Shown: positions 39,578-49,354 of the stretch, in pieces
Layout of the letters: each line of letters begins with the position of its first letter
Position numbering within the stretch: the first letter of the stretch is position 1
Assembly (NCBI GenBank): GCA_947475735.1
Contig: CANJLQ010000016.1
Span: forward strand, 1-64,000
Origin: Caulobacteraceae bacterium
Lineage (GTDB): Bacteria > Pseudomonadota > Alphaproteobacteria > Caulobacterales > Caulobacteraceae
DNA: 64,000 nt
Direction of reading: 5' to 3'
The notes under the pieces: generated by a model
Databases searched by the model: none
Seen by the model: only the letters and a program-made list of their open reading frames with translations
Told to the model about the DNA's origin: nothing
Translations under genes and position numbers: made by a program

Positions 39578-39719
39578 CGAGGGCTCCGGGTCGTCGAAGG
39601 CGAGAGGTCCCGGCCCTTATCCATGGGCCGTGTGACAAACGCCAGCTTGGCGCGGATTGGGGCGAGATTTGGGACGGCAAGGTTTGCCGGGGGCACCGTC
39701 AGGCATCGGTCAGGGCTGA

Positions 39720-40556
39720 TCAACGATTGCGACACGCCCGCTCGGTGTTGAACGTCGGACGGAACGGACCGCCGGGGAAGCCTTGCGGAACGTCGAACGG
39801 GGCGGTCTGGCGGAGCGCTCTCAATGCCCCGTCCGCAGCCGCGCGGTAGACCGCATCGGAGCGCGCGTTCCTGAGTGTCGGCCCCGCTGTGATGCGACCG
39901 TCGGCCGACAGGGTGACGTCCATCTCGATCCTGAGCTGATCCGCGCCGGGGATGTCGCAGGGCAGGGTCCAGTTCGGATAGACCTGGTTGAAGATGGCGG
40001 TGATCTGCGGCCCCGTCGCTTGCGCAGCCTGGCCTTGCCCCTGCTGGCCCGTCGGCGCGCGAGGGCCTGGGGTGGGCGCGGGACGGCGCGGACCGGCCAG
40101 AGCATCGAGGTCCAAAGGCGCGGTCGGTTGCGTCGGGGTGGAACGAGGCGGCGTGGGGCGCGGAGGCGTCGGACGCGGCGGCGTCGGTCGAGGCGGCGTC
40201 GGGACCGGGGGGGACGGCCGGGGCGGCGTCGGACGCGGTGGCGTGGGCCGTGGGGTCGGTGCCGGACGCGGGGCGGGAGGGGTCGGTGCAGGGGGCGTCG
40301 GCTCAGGCGGGGCCGGCTCGGGTTCGACCGTCTCCGGCGGCGCGGTCGCGGCGTCCTCCGTCACCAACTCCTCGGACGGATTGTCGGCGGCGGCGGCCTC
40401 GACCACCTGCGACGAGACGATCGACACGGGCACCGAGGTCATGATCGGCGTGATCTGCTCGCGCTCGGCCCGGGGCGCGATCAGGAACAGCGCGGCGACG
40501 CCCGCGTGCAGCAGGACGGCACCGAGGATCGCCGGGGAAGGAGCCCGCGCCGCCAT
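39720..40556 (-). CDS. tolA: TolA-like protein with proline-rich linker
   Basis: TolA spans the periplasm to connect TolQR in the inner membrane with TolB-Pal. The 278-residue protein has an N-terminal membrane helix (PAILGAVLLHAGVAALFLIAP), a long linker (about 65-170) made of PTPPRP-type repeats, and a C-terminal TolA/TonB-like domain with two cysteines (LPCDIPGADQLRIEMDV...; TERACRN). The usual Ala/Lys/Glu helical domain II is absent. Identity rests on position between tolR and tolB. By domain form alone it could be called a TonB-like energy transducer. Confidence 0.85.
   Translation of the reverse strand: MAARAPSPAILGAVLLHAGVAALFLIAPRAEREQITPIMTSVPVSIVSSQVVEAAAADNPSEELVTEDAATAPPETVEPEPAPPEPTPPAPTPPAPRPAPTPRPTPPRPTPPRPSPPVPTPPRPTPPRPTPPRPTPPRSTPTQPTAPLDLDALAGPRRPAPTPGPRAPTGQQGQGQAAQATGPQITAIFNQVYPNWTLPCDIPGADQLRIEMDVTLSADGRITAGPTLRNARSDAVYRAAADGALRALRQTAPFDVPQGFPGGPFRPTFNTERACRNR
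40130..40290. repeat. 15-bp tandem repeats encoding PTPPR units
   Basis: Inside tolA, near-identical 15-bp units (read on the plus strand as GGCGGCGTCGGACGC and variants) repeat about ten times and encode PTPPR/PSPP/APRPAP units. Such arrays change length by slippage, which would alter the span of the periplasmic linker. Confidence 0.7.
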
Positions 40557-40559
40557 GCC

Positions 40560-41015
40560 TCAGCCTTCCGCCTCCGGGGCGGTATCGGTGATCAGGTTCA
40601 GCTTGGTGAAGCCGGCCGCGGACAGCCGGGCCATGACCCGTGCCACGGCCTGATACGGGGCTCGCCCATCGGCACGGACGAAGACCGAAAGCTCTTCCCG
40701 ATCCGTGTCTCCCGCCGCATCGGCGACCCTTTCGGTCAGGGCGTCATAGGCCGTCTCGTCCCTCTGGACGAAGATGGCACCCTCGGCGTCGATCGAGACG
40801 GTGACCGGCGGCTGGTCCGTCTCGACCGCGCTGGCCTCGGTCTTGGGCAGTTCCACCGGCACGCCCACGGTCAGCAGCGGCGCCGAGATCATGAAGATGA
40901 TCAGCAGCACCAGCATCACATCCACCAGGGGCGTGACGTTGATCTCGGACAGAGGGCGTTTCCTGGGACGTCGCCGTCCCCGGACATGTCCACCGCCAGC
41001 GCCGCCCATCGCCAT
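40560..41015 (-). CDS. tolR: Biopolymer transport protein TolR
   Basis: TolR forms the proton-driven motor with TolQ and contacts peptidoglycan. The 151-residue ExbD/TolR-family protein has a basic N-terminus, a single membrane helix with the essential Asp (PLVDVMLVLLIIFMIS, about residue 32), and a periplasmic domain to the C-terminus. It lies three bases from tolQ and three from tolA, so the genes are co-translated. Confidence 0.95.
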   Translation of the reverse strand: MAMGGAGGGHVRGRRRPRKRPLSEINVTPLVDVMLVLLIIFMISAPLLTVGVPVELPKTEASAVETDQPPVTVSIDAEGAIFVQRDETAYDALTERVADAAGDTDREELSVFVRADGRAPYQAVARVMARLSAAGFTKLNLITDTAPEAEG

Positions 41016-41018
41016 GGC

Positions 41019-41786
<768 letters not shown>

Positions 41787-41917
41787 CCAGGGGTCCTCTT
41801 TCGCGCAGCACGGTCTATCGAACGACCGCCCGTGGCCCTTCTAAGGCAGGTTCCGGCTGGGAGTCGTTAGCAGCGCGCGTCGGAACCTGACGACCGGAGC
41901 TCTGTGGCGGGAATGAC

Positions 41918-42379
41918 TCACCCCTGGTTGGATGCGTTCGACGCCAGCCACGGCGTCACGGCCTCCACCAGGGCCCGGGTCGGACGTCTGGGCCGGCCGT
42001 CCAGATGGATGCAGACGGCGGTGACGTCGGCGCGACAGAGCGCCTCTCCGTCCCGCTCGATGACCTGCGAGATCATCAGGCGGGGACCCTTCACGGCGTC
42101 ATAGCGGGTCCGCACGATTAGGGCGTCGTCGATTCGGGCGGGCCGGACGAAGGCGAGCTTCATCTCCGCGATCACGAAGGCCATCGGCGCCTCGCCCTCC
42201 AGCAGCTGGGCATGGCCGATGCCGATGGCGCGCAGGAAGTCGGATCGCCCCCGCTCGAAATAGCGAACGTAGTTGGCGTGATAGACGACGCCGGTGAAGT
42301 CGGTGTCCTCATAATAGACGCGCACGGGCAGCAGGTGATCGCGCCCGTCGAACCGGCCGGAGGTCGGCGTGTCGCTCAT
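41918..42379 (-). CDS. ybgC: Tol-Pal-associated acyl-CoA thioesterase YbgC
   Basis: YbgC is a hot-dog-fold thioesterase encoded beside the tol genes in many proteobacteria. The 153-residue protein has the catalytic Asp in YYEDTDFTGVVYHANYVRYFERGRSDFLRAIG. I chose the ATG at 42379, which has GGAGG six bases upstream and lies two bases after the ruvB stop. The longer upstream frame overlaps ruvB. It lies between ruvB and tolQ, the typical order. Confidence 0.94.
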   Translation of the reverse strand: MSDTPTSGRFDGRDHLLPVRVYYEDTDFTGVVYHANYVRYFERGRSDFLRAIGIGHAQLLEGEAPMAFVIAEMKLAFVRPARIDDALIVRTRYDAVKGPRLMISQVIERDGEALCRADVTAVCIHLDGRPRRPTRALVEAVTPWLASNASNQG

Positions 42380-42381
42380 CT

Positions 42382-43413
42382 TTACCCTCCGAACAGGTCG
42401 GGCGCTCCCGCCGGCTTGGGAGGCTCCGCCAGACCCAGATGGGCATAGGCCTTGGCACACGCCATGCGACCGCGCGGCGTGCGCTGGATGAAGCCCTGCT
42501 GCAGCAGATAGGGCTCGATCACATCCTCGACGGCGTCCCGGGCCTCGGCGATGGCGGCCGCCAGGGTGTCCATGCCGACCGGCCCGCCGCCGTAGTTCTC
42601 GATCAGGGCCTTGAGGAAGCGGCGGTCGTTGGCGTCCAGACCCGCCTCGTCGATCTCCAGTCGGCTGAGCGCGCGGGCGGCGACGATGCGGTCGATGACG
42701 GGCGCGCCCTCGGCCCCGGCGAAGTCGCGGACGCGGCGGAGCAGCCGCCCCGCCACGCGCGGGGTGCCCCGTGACCGGCTGGCGATCTCGCGCGCGCCCT
42801 CGTCATCGATCGGCGCGCCCATCTTGCGGGCGGCCCCGGTGATGACGCGAACCAGTTCCTCGGGCGTATAGAACTCCAGCCGAAGGGGAATGCCGAACCG
42901 GTCCCTCAATGGGGTCGCCAGCAGTCCCGCCCGCGTCGTCGCCCCGACCAGGGTGAAGGGCGCCAGATCGATCCGCACCGAGCGCGCCGAGGGGCCCTCG
43001 CCGATGATCAGGTCCAGGACGTGGTCCTCCATCGCCGGATAGAGGATCTCCTCCACCGTCGGGGCCAGGCGGTGGATTTCGTCGATGAACAGGACGTCGC
43101 GCGGCTCGAGGTTGGTCAGAATGGCCGCCAGGTCGCCCGCCTTGGCCAGGATCGGTCCGCTGGTGGCCCGAAAACCCACGCCCAGTTCGCGCGCCACGAT
43201 CTGGGCAAGCGTTGTCTTGCCCAGCCCCGGCGGGCCGAACAGCAGGACGTGGTCCATCGCCTCGCCGCGCCCGCGCGCCGCCTCGATGAAAACCTTCAGA
43301 TTGCCCTTGGCCTGCTCCTGACCGACGAAGTCCGACAGGCTCTGTGGCCGCAGGGCGCGGTCATAGGTCTCACCGGGTGCAGGCTCGGGCGAGATAATGC
43401 GTTCGTCGCTCAC
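42382..43413 (-). CDS. ruvB: Holliday junction DNA helicase RuvB
   Basis: RuvB is the hexameric AAA+ motor that drives branch migration with RuvA. The 343-residue protein has Walker [17 protein letters not shown] (about 60), Walker [12 protein letters not shown], the sensor region [18 protein letters not shown], and a C-terminal winged helix ([19 protein letters not shown]). The start overlaps ruvA by four bases, within a ruvC-ruvA-ruvB-ybgC transcript. Confidence 0.98.
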   Translation of the reverse strand: MSDERIISPEPAPGETYDRALRPQSLSDFVGQEQAKGNLKVFIEAARGRGEAMDHVLLFGPPGLGKTTLAQIVARELGVGFRATSGPILAKAGDLAAILTNLEPRDVLFIDEIHRLAPTVEEILYPAMEDHVLDLIIGEGPSARSVRIDLAPFTLVGATTRAGLLATPLRDRFGIPLRLEFYTPEELVRVITGAARKMGAPIDDEGAREIASRSRGTPRVAGRLLRRVRDFAGAEGAPVIDRIVAARALSRLEIDEAGLDANDRRFLKALIENYGGGPVGMDTLAAAIAEARDAVEDVIEPYLLQQGFIQRTPRGRMACAKAYAHLGLAEPPKPAGAPDLFGG

Positions 43414-44027
43414 CGGCCAAGCTCCTGCAGCGCGGCGCGGATCACCGCCGACAGCTCGGCCGCGTCACCCAGTCGGATCAGGGCCTGGTCGACTGCACGG
43501 CGGGCATTCATCTCCGCGACGCCCAGCCCCAGCAAAGCCGACACAGCCTCGCCCGTGACGCTCGGCGTCGGCGCGATCGCCTCGACGTGAACCCCCGGCG
43601 CGGACGGCGTGAACGACACATCCCCCAGCGGCTTGCCCTTCAGTTCGGTGACGATCCGCAGCGCCAGCTTGGGCCCGACACCGTTCGCCCGCCCGACCGC
43701 CGCCTTGTCGTCCCGCGCCACCGCCGAGGCCAGCTCGCCAGGTGGCAGCACGTCCAGCACCGACAGCGCCGCCTTGGGCCCCACGCCCTGAATGCCCAGC
43801 AGCGTCGTGAACGCCCGTCGCTCGTCGCGCGTCAGAAAGCCGTACAGTCTCGGCCCGTTCTCTGCCGACCAGCTCTGTTCGACATGCAGGGTGGCCTCGT
43901 CGCCCGGAGCCGGCAGGCGTTGCAGCGTTCGCGACCCGCACGCCACCACATAGCCGACCCCGGCGCAGTCGATCAGGCAGTGCCCCTCCTCGACCTCGGC
44001 GAGAAGTCCGCGCAGCCGGCCGATCAC
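43410..44027 (-). CDS. ruvA: Holliday junction-binding protein RuvA
   Basis: RuvA holds the four-way junction and loads RuvB. The 205-residue protein has the N-terminal OB-fold domain starting [28 protein letters not shown], a helix-hairpin-helix core ([37 protein letters not shown]), and a short C-terminal UBA-like domain ([19 protein letters not shown]). Four-base overlaps at both ends couple it to ruvC and ruvB. Confidence 0.97.
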   Translation of the reverse strand: MIGRLRGLLAEVEEGHCLIDCAGVGYVVACGSRTLQRLPAPGDEATLHVEQSWSAENGPRLYGFLTRDERRAFTTLLGIQGVGPKAALSVLDVLPPGELASAVARDDKAAVGRANGVGPKLALRIVTELKGKPLGDVSFTPSAPGVHVEAIAPTPSVTGEAVSALLGLGVAEMNARRAVDQALIRLGDAAELSAVIRAALQELGR

Positions 44028-44545
44028 GACGCCACCGCCAGCAGCGCCCGCTTCCTCAGCTGCGCATGGGTGATGGCCACGGCCAGGGCGTCGGCGGCAT
44101 CGGCCTTGACCTCGCCGCAGGTGGGCAGGAGGCGTTTCACCATGAAGGCGATCTGGGTCTTGTCGGCATGGCCGGCGCCCACGACCGCCTTCTTGATCAG
44201 ATTGGGCGAATATTCCGCGACGGACAGCCCCGCCCGCGCCGGGGCCAGCATGACCGCCGCCCGCGCCTGTCCCAGTTTCAGCGTCGAGGCCGGATTGACG
44301 TTGACGAACACCTCCTCGATCGCCGCCTCGTCACAGGCGTGGGCGACGCAGACCTCGCCCACCTGATCCAGCAGCCACAGCAGACGTTCAGACAACGGCA
44401 GGGTGTCGGGCGGGCTCACCACCCCATGCGCGACCCAGCTCAGCCGCGAGCCCTCGCTGATCACCACGCCCCAACCGGTGCGGCGAAGGCCCGGGTCGAG
44501 GCCCAGGATGCGGATACGCCCGCCATGAATCACCGTGTTCGCCAT
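44024..44545 (-). CDS. ruvC: Crossover junction endodeoxyribonuclease RuvC
   Basis: RuvC cuts Holliday junctions. The 173-residue RNase H-fold protein starts with [18 protein letters not shown], which holds the first catalytic Asp. The other acidic residues are in [20 protein letters not shown] and in the C-terminal [15 protein letters not shown]. It follows yebC by 54 bp and overlaps ruvA by four bases, giving the common order yebC-ruvCAB. Confidence 0.97.
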   Translation of the reverse strand: MANTVIHGGRIRILGLDPGLRRTGWGVVISEGSRLSWVAHGVVSPPDTLPLSERLLWLLDQVGEVCVAHACDEAAIEEVFVNVNPASTLKLGQARAAVMLAPARAGLSVAEYSPNLIKKAVVGAGHADKTQIAFMVKRLLPTCGEVKADAADALAVAITHAQLRKRALLAVAS

Positions 44546-44599
44546 CCGTTCCAGTCATGCCGCAAAGAGGGTTAGCGGACAATGACCAGGCGGGAGCCC

Positions 44600-45370
44600 C
44601 TAACCCAGCTTCGCCAGGTCCTCGTCCGAGATCTCCTCGTTGGAATAGACCATGGACACATCGTCCTCGGCGTCCAGCGCGTCGAGCAGCTTCATCAGGG
44701 TGCCGACATGTTCGCCGGTGAGGGGGACCGTGGTCTGGGGCTTCCAGACGATGGCGGTGGACTTGGGGTCGCCCAGGACTTTGGACATGGCCTCGGCCAC
44801 TTCGTTGAGGTCCTCGAACGCCGTCCAGATCGTGTGACCCGGCGCGTCCTCGTAGATGTCCGGCTTGACCAGGTCCGACTCGACGTCCTGGGCCCCCGCC
44901 TCGATGGCGGCCTCCATGACGGCATCTTCTGTGCCCGCCTCGGCCGCGTAGACGATCTTGCCGACCTTGTCCCACATGAAGGCGACCGAGTTCATCTCGC
45001 CCAGAGCGCCGCCGTTCTTCTTGAACGCTGTGCCGATGTTGGAGTTGGCGCGGTTGCGATTGTCCGTCAGCGCCTCGACGATGATGCCGACCCCACCGGG
45101 ACCCCGCCCCTCGTAGCGGACCTCTTCCATCGTATCGACGTCGCCGCCCGCCGCCTTGTTGATGGCGCGCTGGATCACGTCCTTGGGCAGGCTCTCGGCC
45201 TTGGCGTTGTTGACCGCAAGGCGCAGGCGCGGGTTCAGGGCCACATCGGGCATGCCCGACTTGGCCGCCACGGTGATGTCGCGGGACAGTTTGGAGAACA
45301 GTTTGGAGCGCTGCGCGTCGGCCCGCCCCTTGCGGTGCATGATGTTCTTGAATTTGGAATGGCCGGCCAT
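44600..45370 (-). CDS. yebC: YebC/PmpR-family regulatory protein
   Basis: A 256-residue cytoplasmic protein starting [32 protein letters not shown], the invariant YebC N-terminus, with [18 protein letters not shown] in the middle. Family members act as DNA-binding regulators (PmpR) or, as shown more recently, as ribosome-associated factors that help translate difficult proline-containing stretches. The ATG at 45370 was chosen because it matches the family start. It is upstream of ruvC on the same strand. Confidence 0.95.
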   Translation of the reverse strand: MAGHSKFKNIMHRKGRADAQRSKLFSKLSRDITVAAKSGMPDVALNPRLRLAVNNAKAESLPKDVIQRAINKAAGGDVDTMEEVRYEGRGPGGVGIIVEALTDNRNRANSNIGTAFKKNGGALGEMNSVAFMWDKVGKIVYAAEAGTEDAVMEAAIEAGAQDVESDLVKPDIYEDAPGHTIWTAFEDLNEVAEAMSKVLGDPKSTAIVWKPQTTVPLTGEHVGTLMKLLDALDAEDDVSMVYSNEEISDEDLAKLG

Positions 45371-45487
45371 GGTTGTCTCTTCAAGAGCGCGAGCGCTCGC
45401 GACACGGTCGCCGCGACGAGGCGCGGCGGCGTCTGGATGGGTCGCGCATCTAGCGGATGGGCGCGCGCCTGTCACGGGGCCGACACC

Positions 45488-45512
45488 GGAACCGTCGCGC
45501 TCGCACGGGGTT
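45488..45512 (+). promoter_or_regulatory. Weak EcfG-like promoter candidate
   Basis: GGAAC (45488-45492), 16 bases, then GGTT (45509-45512): one mismatch to the EcfG consensus GGAAC-N16/17-CGTT. It lies 28 bp upstream of the small membrane-protein gene at 45541, leaving room for a start site before its ribosome-binding site. Confidence 0.3.
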
Positions 45513-45540
45513 CAAGCGACGACCCGCAAGGAGCTGCACC

Positions 45541-45726
45541 ATGACCGCCGACGAGTATTATGAAGACGCCACCGACGACACCGAAACCGATATCGTCGAA
45601 TGGTACGCCGCCCGTCCCGTCACGGTATCGACCGCCGTGGCGACGGGCTCGATCGTCGCGGCCTTCGCTCTGGGGGTGCTGACCGCCGTCGGAGCCCTGG
45701 CCTTGATGGGCTACATGGACGACTAG
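45541..45726 (+). CDS. Small single-helix membrane protein
   Basis: The 61-residue protein has AAGGAG seven bases before the ATG. An acidic N-terminus (MTADEYYEDATDDTETDIVEW) precedes one long hydrophobic helix (about residues 28-57, VSTAVATGSIVAAFALGVLTAVGALALMG). It should be a single-pass inner-membrane protein with the acidic part in the cytoplasm or periplasm. No family is recognised. A weak stress-type promoter lies upstream. Confidence 0.6.
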   Translation: MTADEYYEDATDDTETDIVEWYAARPVTVSTAVATGSIVAAFALGVLTAVGALALMGYMDD

Positions 45727-45745
45727 GTCGCCCGACCCGACAAAC

Positions 45746-46087
45746 CTACTGGGGAACGATCGGGGTAGAGGCCTGCGCGGGCGGGGTCGTCGAGGACTGC
45801 GCAGGGGCCTGGGAAGCCGTCGTCTGCGAACCCTGGGTCGCCCGGGCCTCGTCAGCCGCGAGCCGCGCGGCTTCCTCGTCCTGACGCGCCCACTCGGCTT
45901 CTTCGCGCGCCTGCTCGATCTGACGCAGACGGCGAGCCCGCTCGGCGGACCGTTCGCGGGCACGCTCCGAGATCGATTGAGGCATTTCAACCGCGCTGGC
46001 GGCCGGGGCGGCGACAGCATTCCCGACAGAGACGGCCGGGATGGCGAGGATGGCGCACAGCGCCAGACGGGTCATCGATGCAATCAT
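45746..46087 (-). CDS. Secreted coiled-coil protein, unknown function
   Basis: The 113-residue precursor has a signal peptide (MTRLALCAILAIPAVSVGNAVAAPA). A highly charged helix with Arg/Glu heptads follows (SERARERSAERARRLRQIEQAREEAEWARQDEEAARLAADEAR, about residues 40-85), then a Ser/Thr/Pro/Gln tail. It looks like a small periplasmic coiled-coil protein. No family was recognised. It converges on the small membrane-protein gene. Confidence 0.6.
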   Translation of the reverse strand: MIASMTRLALCAILAIPAVSVGNAVAAPAASAVEMPQSISERARERSAERARRLRQIEQAREEAEWARQDEEAARLAADEARATQGSQTTASQAPAQSSTTPPAQASTPIVPQ

Positions 46088-46184
46088 GGGGAGGGCCTCG
46101 AAGGGTTACGGCTTCGTAACAATCCCCGACAGATGAAGTTTTGGCAATCTTTCTGTCAAGAACCTGTTGTGTCGCAGATCACCT

Positions 46185-46622
46185 TCAGGTCGTCAGTGAG
46201 TTCAGAAAGCCTCGCATCCCCTCGCTGAGCGGCACCGGCCGGTTCGTTTCGCGATCGACGTAGACGTGGACGAAGAAGCCGACGGCCGCCGCCTCGTCTT
46301 CGTTCTTTTTGAACAGCCCGATCTCGTAGCGGACGGACGAGGTGCCGACGTGCGCGACCCGGACGCCCGCCTCGATCTCGTCCGGGAAGGCCGTCGGCGA
46401 GAAGTATCGGCACCCGGTTTCGGCGACCAGGCCGATGACCTTGCCGTGATGAATGTCCAGCTGGCCCGAAACGACCAGCAGCCGGTTCACCGCCGTGTCG
46501 AAGAAGGAGTAGTAGACCACGTTGTTCACGTGGCCATAGACATCGTTGTCCATCCAGCGGGTCGAGATCGCCTGAAAGCGGCGATAGTCGTTGCGGTGGG
46601 TGCGTTCGATCGTTCCGGCCAT
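46185..46622 (-). CDS. Hot-dog-fold acyl-CoA thioesterase
   Basis: The 145-residue 4-hydroxybenzoyl-CoA-thioesterase-like protein has the active-site motif [30 protein letters not shown] near residue 22. It probably hydrolyses an acyl-CoA in the cytoplasm. The ATG at 46622 gives the family's usual N-terminus; the frame continues upstream without homology. It is divergent from the alcohol dehydrogenase gene across about 157 bp. Confidence 0.85.
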   Translation of the reverse strand: MAGTIERTHRNDYRRFQAISTRWMDNDVYGHVNNVVYYSFFDTAVNRLLVVSGQLDIHHGKVIGLVAETGCRYFSPTAFPDEIEAGVRVAHVGTSSVRYEIGLFKKNEDEAAAVGFFVHVYVDRETNRPVPLSEGMRGFLNSLTT

Positions 46623-46779
46623 GTCCGTCCTGTTCGTTGCGCCGGCGCTCGGCGCTGGGCGCCTCGCGGCTTGAGCGCGATGTCCTCCAGCGCCTCTGGG
46701 GACGCTTCGGACCAACGCTCGGGCTTGGCCTCCGTCGCGTCAAGCGCCTATCCAGTGTCTGTCGAACAACGAGGCCGCC

Positions 46780-47913
46780 ATGTCGCCGATCACCACGCGC
46801 GCCGCCGTCCTGCGAGCCTCCGGCGTGGCCCGGCCCTATGCCGACAGCCGCCCCCTGTCGATCGAGACGGTGACGATCGACCCGCCCGGGCCGGGAGAGG
46901 TCTTGGTCGCGGTCAAGGCCGCGGGCCTGTGCCATTCGGACCTCAGCGTCATCAACGGCGACCGGCCGAGGCCTCTGCCCATGGCCCTGGGCCACGAGGC
47001 GGCCGGCGTGATCGAGGCGCTGGGCGACGGGATCGATGACCTAGCGATCGGCGATCACGTCGCCATGGTCTTCATGCCGTCCTGTGGCCACTGCAATCCG
47101 TGCGCGGAAGGTCGCCCCGCCCTGTGCGAGCCGGGCGCCGCCGCAAACGGCCGTGGCGAGCTTTTGGCCGGAGGACGGCGGATCCGGGCGGGAGGCGAGG
47201 CGCTGAACCATCACCTCGGCTGCTCGGCCTTCGCGGAGAGGGCCGTGGTCTCTCGCCGGTCGCTGGTGAAGATCGACCCTGCCCTGTCGTTCGAGGAGGC
47301 CGCATTGTTCGGCTGCGCCGTCCTGACGGGCGTCGGGGCGGTGGTGAACACGGCGGGCGTGCGCGCCGGGCAAAGCGTGGTCGTGGTCGGGTTGGGCGGC
47401 GTCGGCCTTGCGAGCGTGCTGGGTGCGCTGGCGTGCGGGGCCTCGCCGGTCGTCGCGGTCGATCTGTCCGAAGACAAGCTGGCGCTGGCCCGAACTCTGG
47501 GGCCGGTATCGACCGTCAATGCGACCGATCCGGACGCCATAGATCAGGTCCGCGCCTTGACCGGTGGCGGTGCCGACGTCGCCGTCGAGATGGCCGGTTC
47601 GGTTAGGGCGCTGGAGGCGGCGTGGAGGATGACGCGGCGCGGCGGCATGACCGTGACGGCGGGTCTGCCACCCCCCGACGCCGCCCTGCCGGTGAACGTC
47701 GTCTCGCTGGTCGGCGAGGAGCGAACGCTGAAGGGGTCCTACATCGGCACCTGCGTGCCCAGCCGCGACATCCCCCGCTACGTCGCCCTGTATCGTCAAG
47801 GTCGCCTGCCCGTCGACCGGCTGATGAGCGGCACCATCCCGCTGGACGACATCAACGTCGGCTTCGACCGGCTGCACGCCGGCGACGTGGTGCGGCTGGT
47901 GGTCACCTTTTGA
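46780..47913 (+). CDS. Zinc-dependent alcohol dehydrogenase
   Basis: The 377-residue protein is a medium-chain dehydrogenase of the class III/AdhC-like branch. The catalytic zinc ligands start at AAGLCHSDLSV and GHEAAGVIEALG; the structural zinc site is CGHCNPCAEGRPALC (C-x2-C-x2-C-x7-C). NAD binding is shown by VVVVGLGGVGLASVLGAL. It oxidises an alcohol or reduces an aldehyde; the substrate is not readable. It stands alone after a divergent thioesterase gene. Confidence 0.88.
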   Translation: MSPITTRAAVLRASGVARPYADSRPLSIETVTIDPPGPGEVLVAVKAAGLCHSDLSVINGDRPRPLPMALGHEAAGVIEALGDGIDDLAIGDHVAMVFMPSCGHCNPCAEGRPALCEPGAAANGRGELLAGGRRIRAGGEALNHHLGCSAFAERAVVSRRSLVKIDPALSFEEAALFGCAVLTGVGAVVNTAGVRAGQSVVVVGLGGVGLASVLGALACGASPVVAVDLSEDKLALARTLGPVSTVNATDPDAIDQVRALTGGGADVAVEMAGSVRALEAAWRMTRRGGMTVTAGLPPPDAALPVNVVSLVGEERTLKGSYIGTCVPSRDIPRYVALYRQGRLPVDRLMSGTIPLDDINVGFDRLHAGDVVRLVVTF

Positions 47914-47996
47914 ACGGCGCACGCCCGCTCGGCCCTTGGATGACAACCCCGCCGTCCATGGCTAAGTCACAACTCGGTTCACAAAGGAAACGCACG

Positions 47997-48506
47997 ATGG
48001 CGACCGCGCTCTACGATCTGACGATCCCACCCTTCACCCGGGGTCTGCGGGCCCTCTCCGGCCTGCTGGACAAGGCTGTCGCCCATGCCGAGGCGCAGGG
48101 TGTCGATCCCGAGACCTATCTGGCGCTGCGCGTGATCGACGACATGAACCCGCTGATCAAACAGGTGCAGACCGCGTGCGACAGCCCCAAGCTGTGCATC
48201 GCCCGACTGTCGGACGTCGCCGCCCCGATCCACGATGATTCCGAAACGACGATCGCCGAGCTTCAGGTCCGCATCGCCGACACGCTGGCGTATCTGGCGT
48301 CCGTGCCGCGCGAGGCCATCGACGGTCAGGAAGCCAAGCCGGTGACCCTGACGTTTCCGGGTGGCGAGATGAAGTTCCTGGGCCAGCCCTATGTCACGGG
48401 GTTCGCCATCCCGAACTTCTACTTCCACCTGACCACCGCCTACCTGCTGCTGCGCGGGGCCGGCGTTCCGATCGGCAAGCGCGACTACATGGGCGCGCCG
48501 ACCTAG
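47997..48506 (+). CDS. DUF1993-family protein
   Basis: The 169-residue protein matches the DUF1993 family (DinB-like helical bundle): LYDLTIPPFTRGLRALSGLLDKAVAHAEAQGVDPETYLALRVIDDMNPLIKQVQTACD near the start and FYFHLTTAYLLLRGAGVPIGKRDYMG at the end. The biochemical role is unknown. I chose the ATG at 47997 with AAGGA eight bases upstream. It converges with the ribokinase gene, sharing four bases. Confidence 0.8.
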   Translation: MATALYDLTIPPFTRGLRALSGLLDKAVAHAEAQGVDPETYLALRVIDDMNPLIKQVQTACDSPKLCIARLSDVAAPIHDDSETTIAELQVRIADTLAYLASVPREAIDGQEAKPVTLTFPGGEMKFLGQPYVTGFAIPNFYFHLTTAYLLLRGAGVPIGKRDYMGAPT

Positions 48507-49354
48507 GACGAGGACAGCGCCTCGATCGCTGCACGGCGGGGCAGCGACGGCTGGGCTCCGGCCCGGGTCGCGGCCAGCGCTCCGGCGGAACAGGCGAAGG
48601 CCAGGGCGGCGGCCGGCGACGGATCGTCCAGCAGGGCTGTCACGATCGCGCCGACGAAGGCGTCTCCCGCGCCGGTTGCATCGACGACCCGGACCGGCGG
48701 CGGGGCGGCGCGGGCCACCTCCCGGCCCTGCTCGAACATCACCGCCCCCTTTGCGCCCAGGGTAACGACCACCCGCCCGCCTCCGGCATGCAGTCGGTCG
48801 CCGTAGAAGGCCGCCTCGCCCTCGTTGACGATCAGCAGATCGGCCCGGCGGATCAAGGCGTCCGAGACCGGCGCGGCCGGGGCCAGATTGATGGCGACGA
48901 ACCCCTCGACCCGGGCGACCGCCGCCTCGACGACCTCGACGGGCAGTTCCAGCTGCAGAACCAGCGGGCCGGCGATCCGGTCGGGCAGATGCTCGACCCC
49001 CACCCCGTGGTTGGCCCCGGCCGCGACGACGATCTGGTTTTCGCCCGACGGGTCGACGGCGATCAGGGCGACGCCGGTCGACCGTTCCGCATCGACCAGG
49101 ATACCGCTCAGATCGACGCCCTCCGCGCGGAGGAGCGCCAACGCCTCGTCGGCCATGCCGTCGGCCCCGACCCGACCGATCAGGGAGACTTCGACCCCCA
49201 GCCGCGCCGCCGCCAAGGCCTGGTTGGCCCCCTTGCCGCCAGGATGGCGGGCCAGGGTCGCGCCCGTGACCGTCTCTCCGGCCACCGGCAGTCGGGGCGC
49301 GGAGGCGACGAGGTCCAGATTGATGGAGCCGATGACGGTCACGCGGTGCGTCAT
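48503..49354 (-). CDS. rbsK: Ribokinase
   Basis: Ribokinase phosphorylates ribose to ribose-5-phosphate. The 283-residue PfkB-family protein has INLDLVASAPRLPVAGETV, the sugar-binding HPGGKGANQALAAARLG (about 37-53), and the catalytic DATGAGDAFVGA near residue 235. It is the last gene of a four-gene operon and overlaps the nucleoside hydrolase gene by four bases. Together they would feed the ribose of nucleosides into the pentose phosphate pathway. Confidence 0.88.
   Translation of the reverse strand: MTHRVTVIGSINLDLVASAPRLPVAGETVTGATLARHPGGKGANQALAAARLGVEVSLIGRVGADGMADEALALLRAEGVDLSGILVDAERSTGVALIAVDPSGENQIVVAAGANHGVGVEHLPDRIAGPLVLQLELPVEVVEAAVARVEGFVAINLAPAAPVSDALIRRADLLIVNEGEAAFYGDRLHAGGGRVVVTLGAKGAVMFEQGREVARAAPPPVRVVDATGAGDAFVGAIVTALLDDPSPAAALAFACSAGALAATRAGAQPSLPRRAAIEALSSS

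Noticed and set aside
40130..40290. CRISPR array
   Set aside because: The repeats are 15-bp coding units of a proline-rich linker without spacers. No CRISPR array is seen anywhere in the window.
45385..45403. Terminator or repeat at the GC palindrome upstream of yebC
   Set aside because: The short self-complementary run (GCGCGAGCGCTCGCG) lies upstream of the yebC start, has no T run, and is expected by chance at this GC content.
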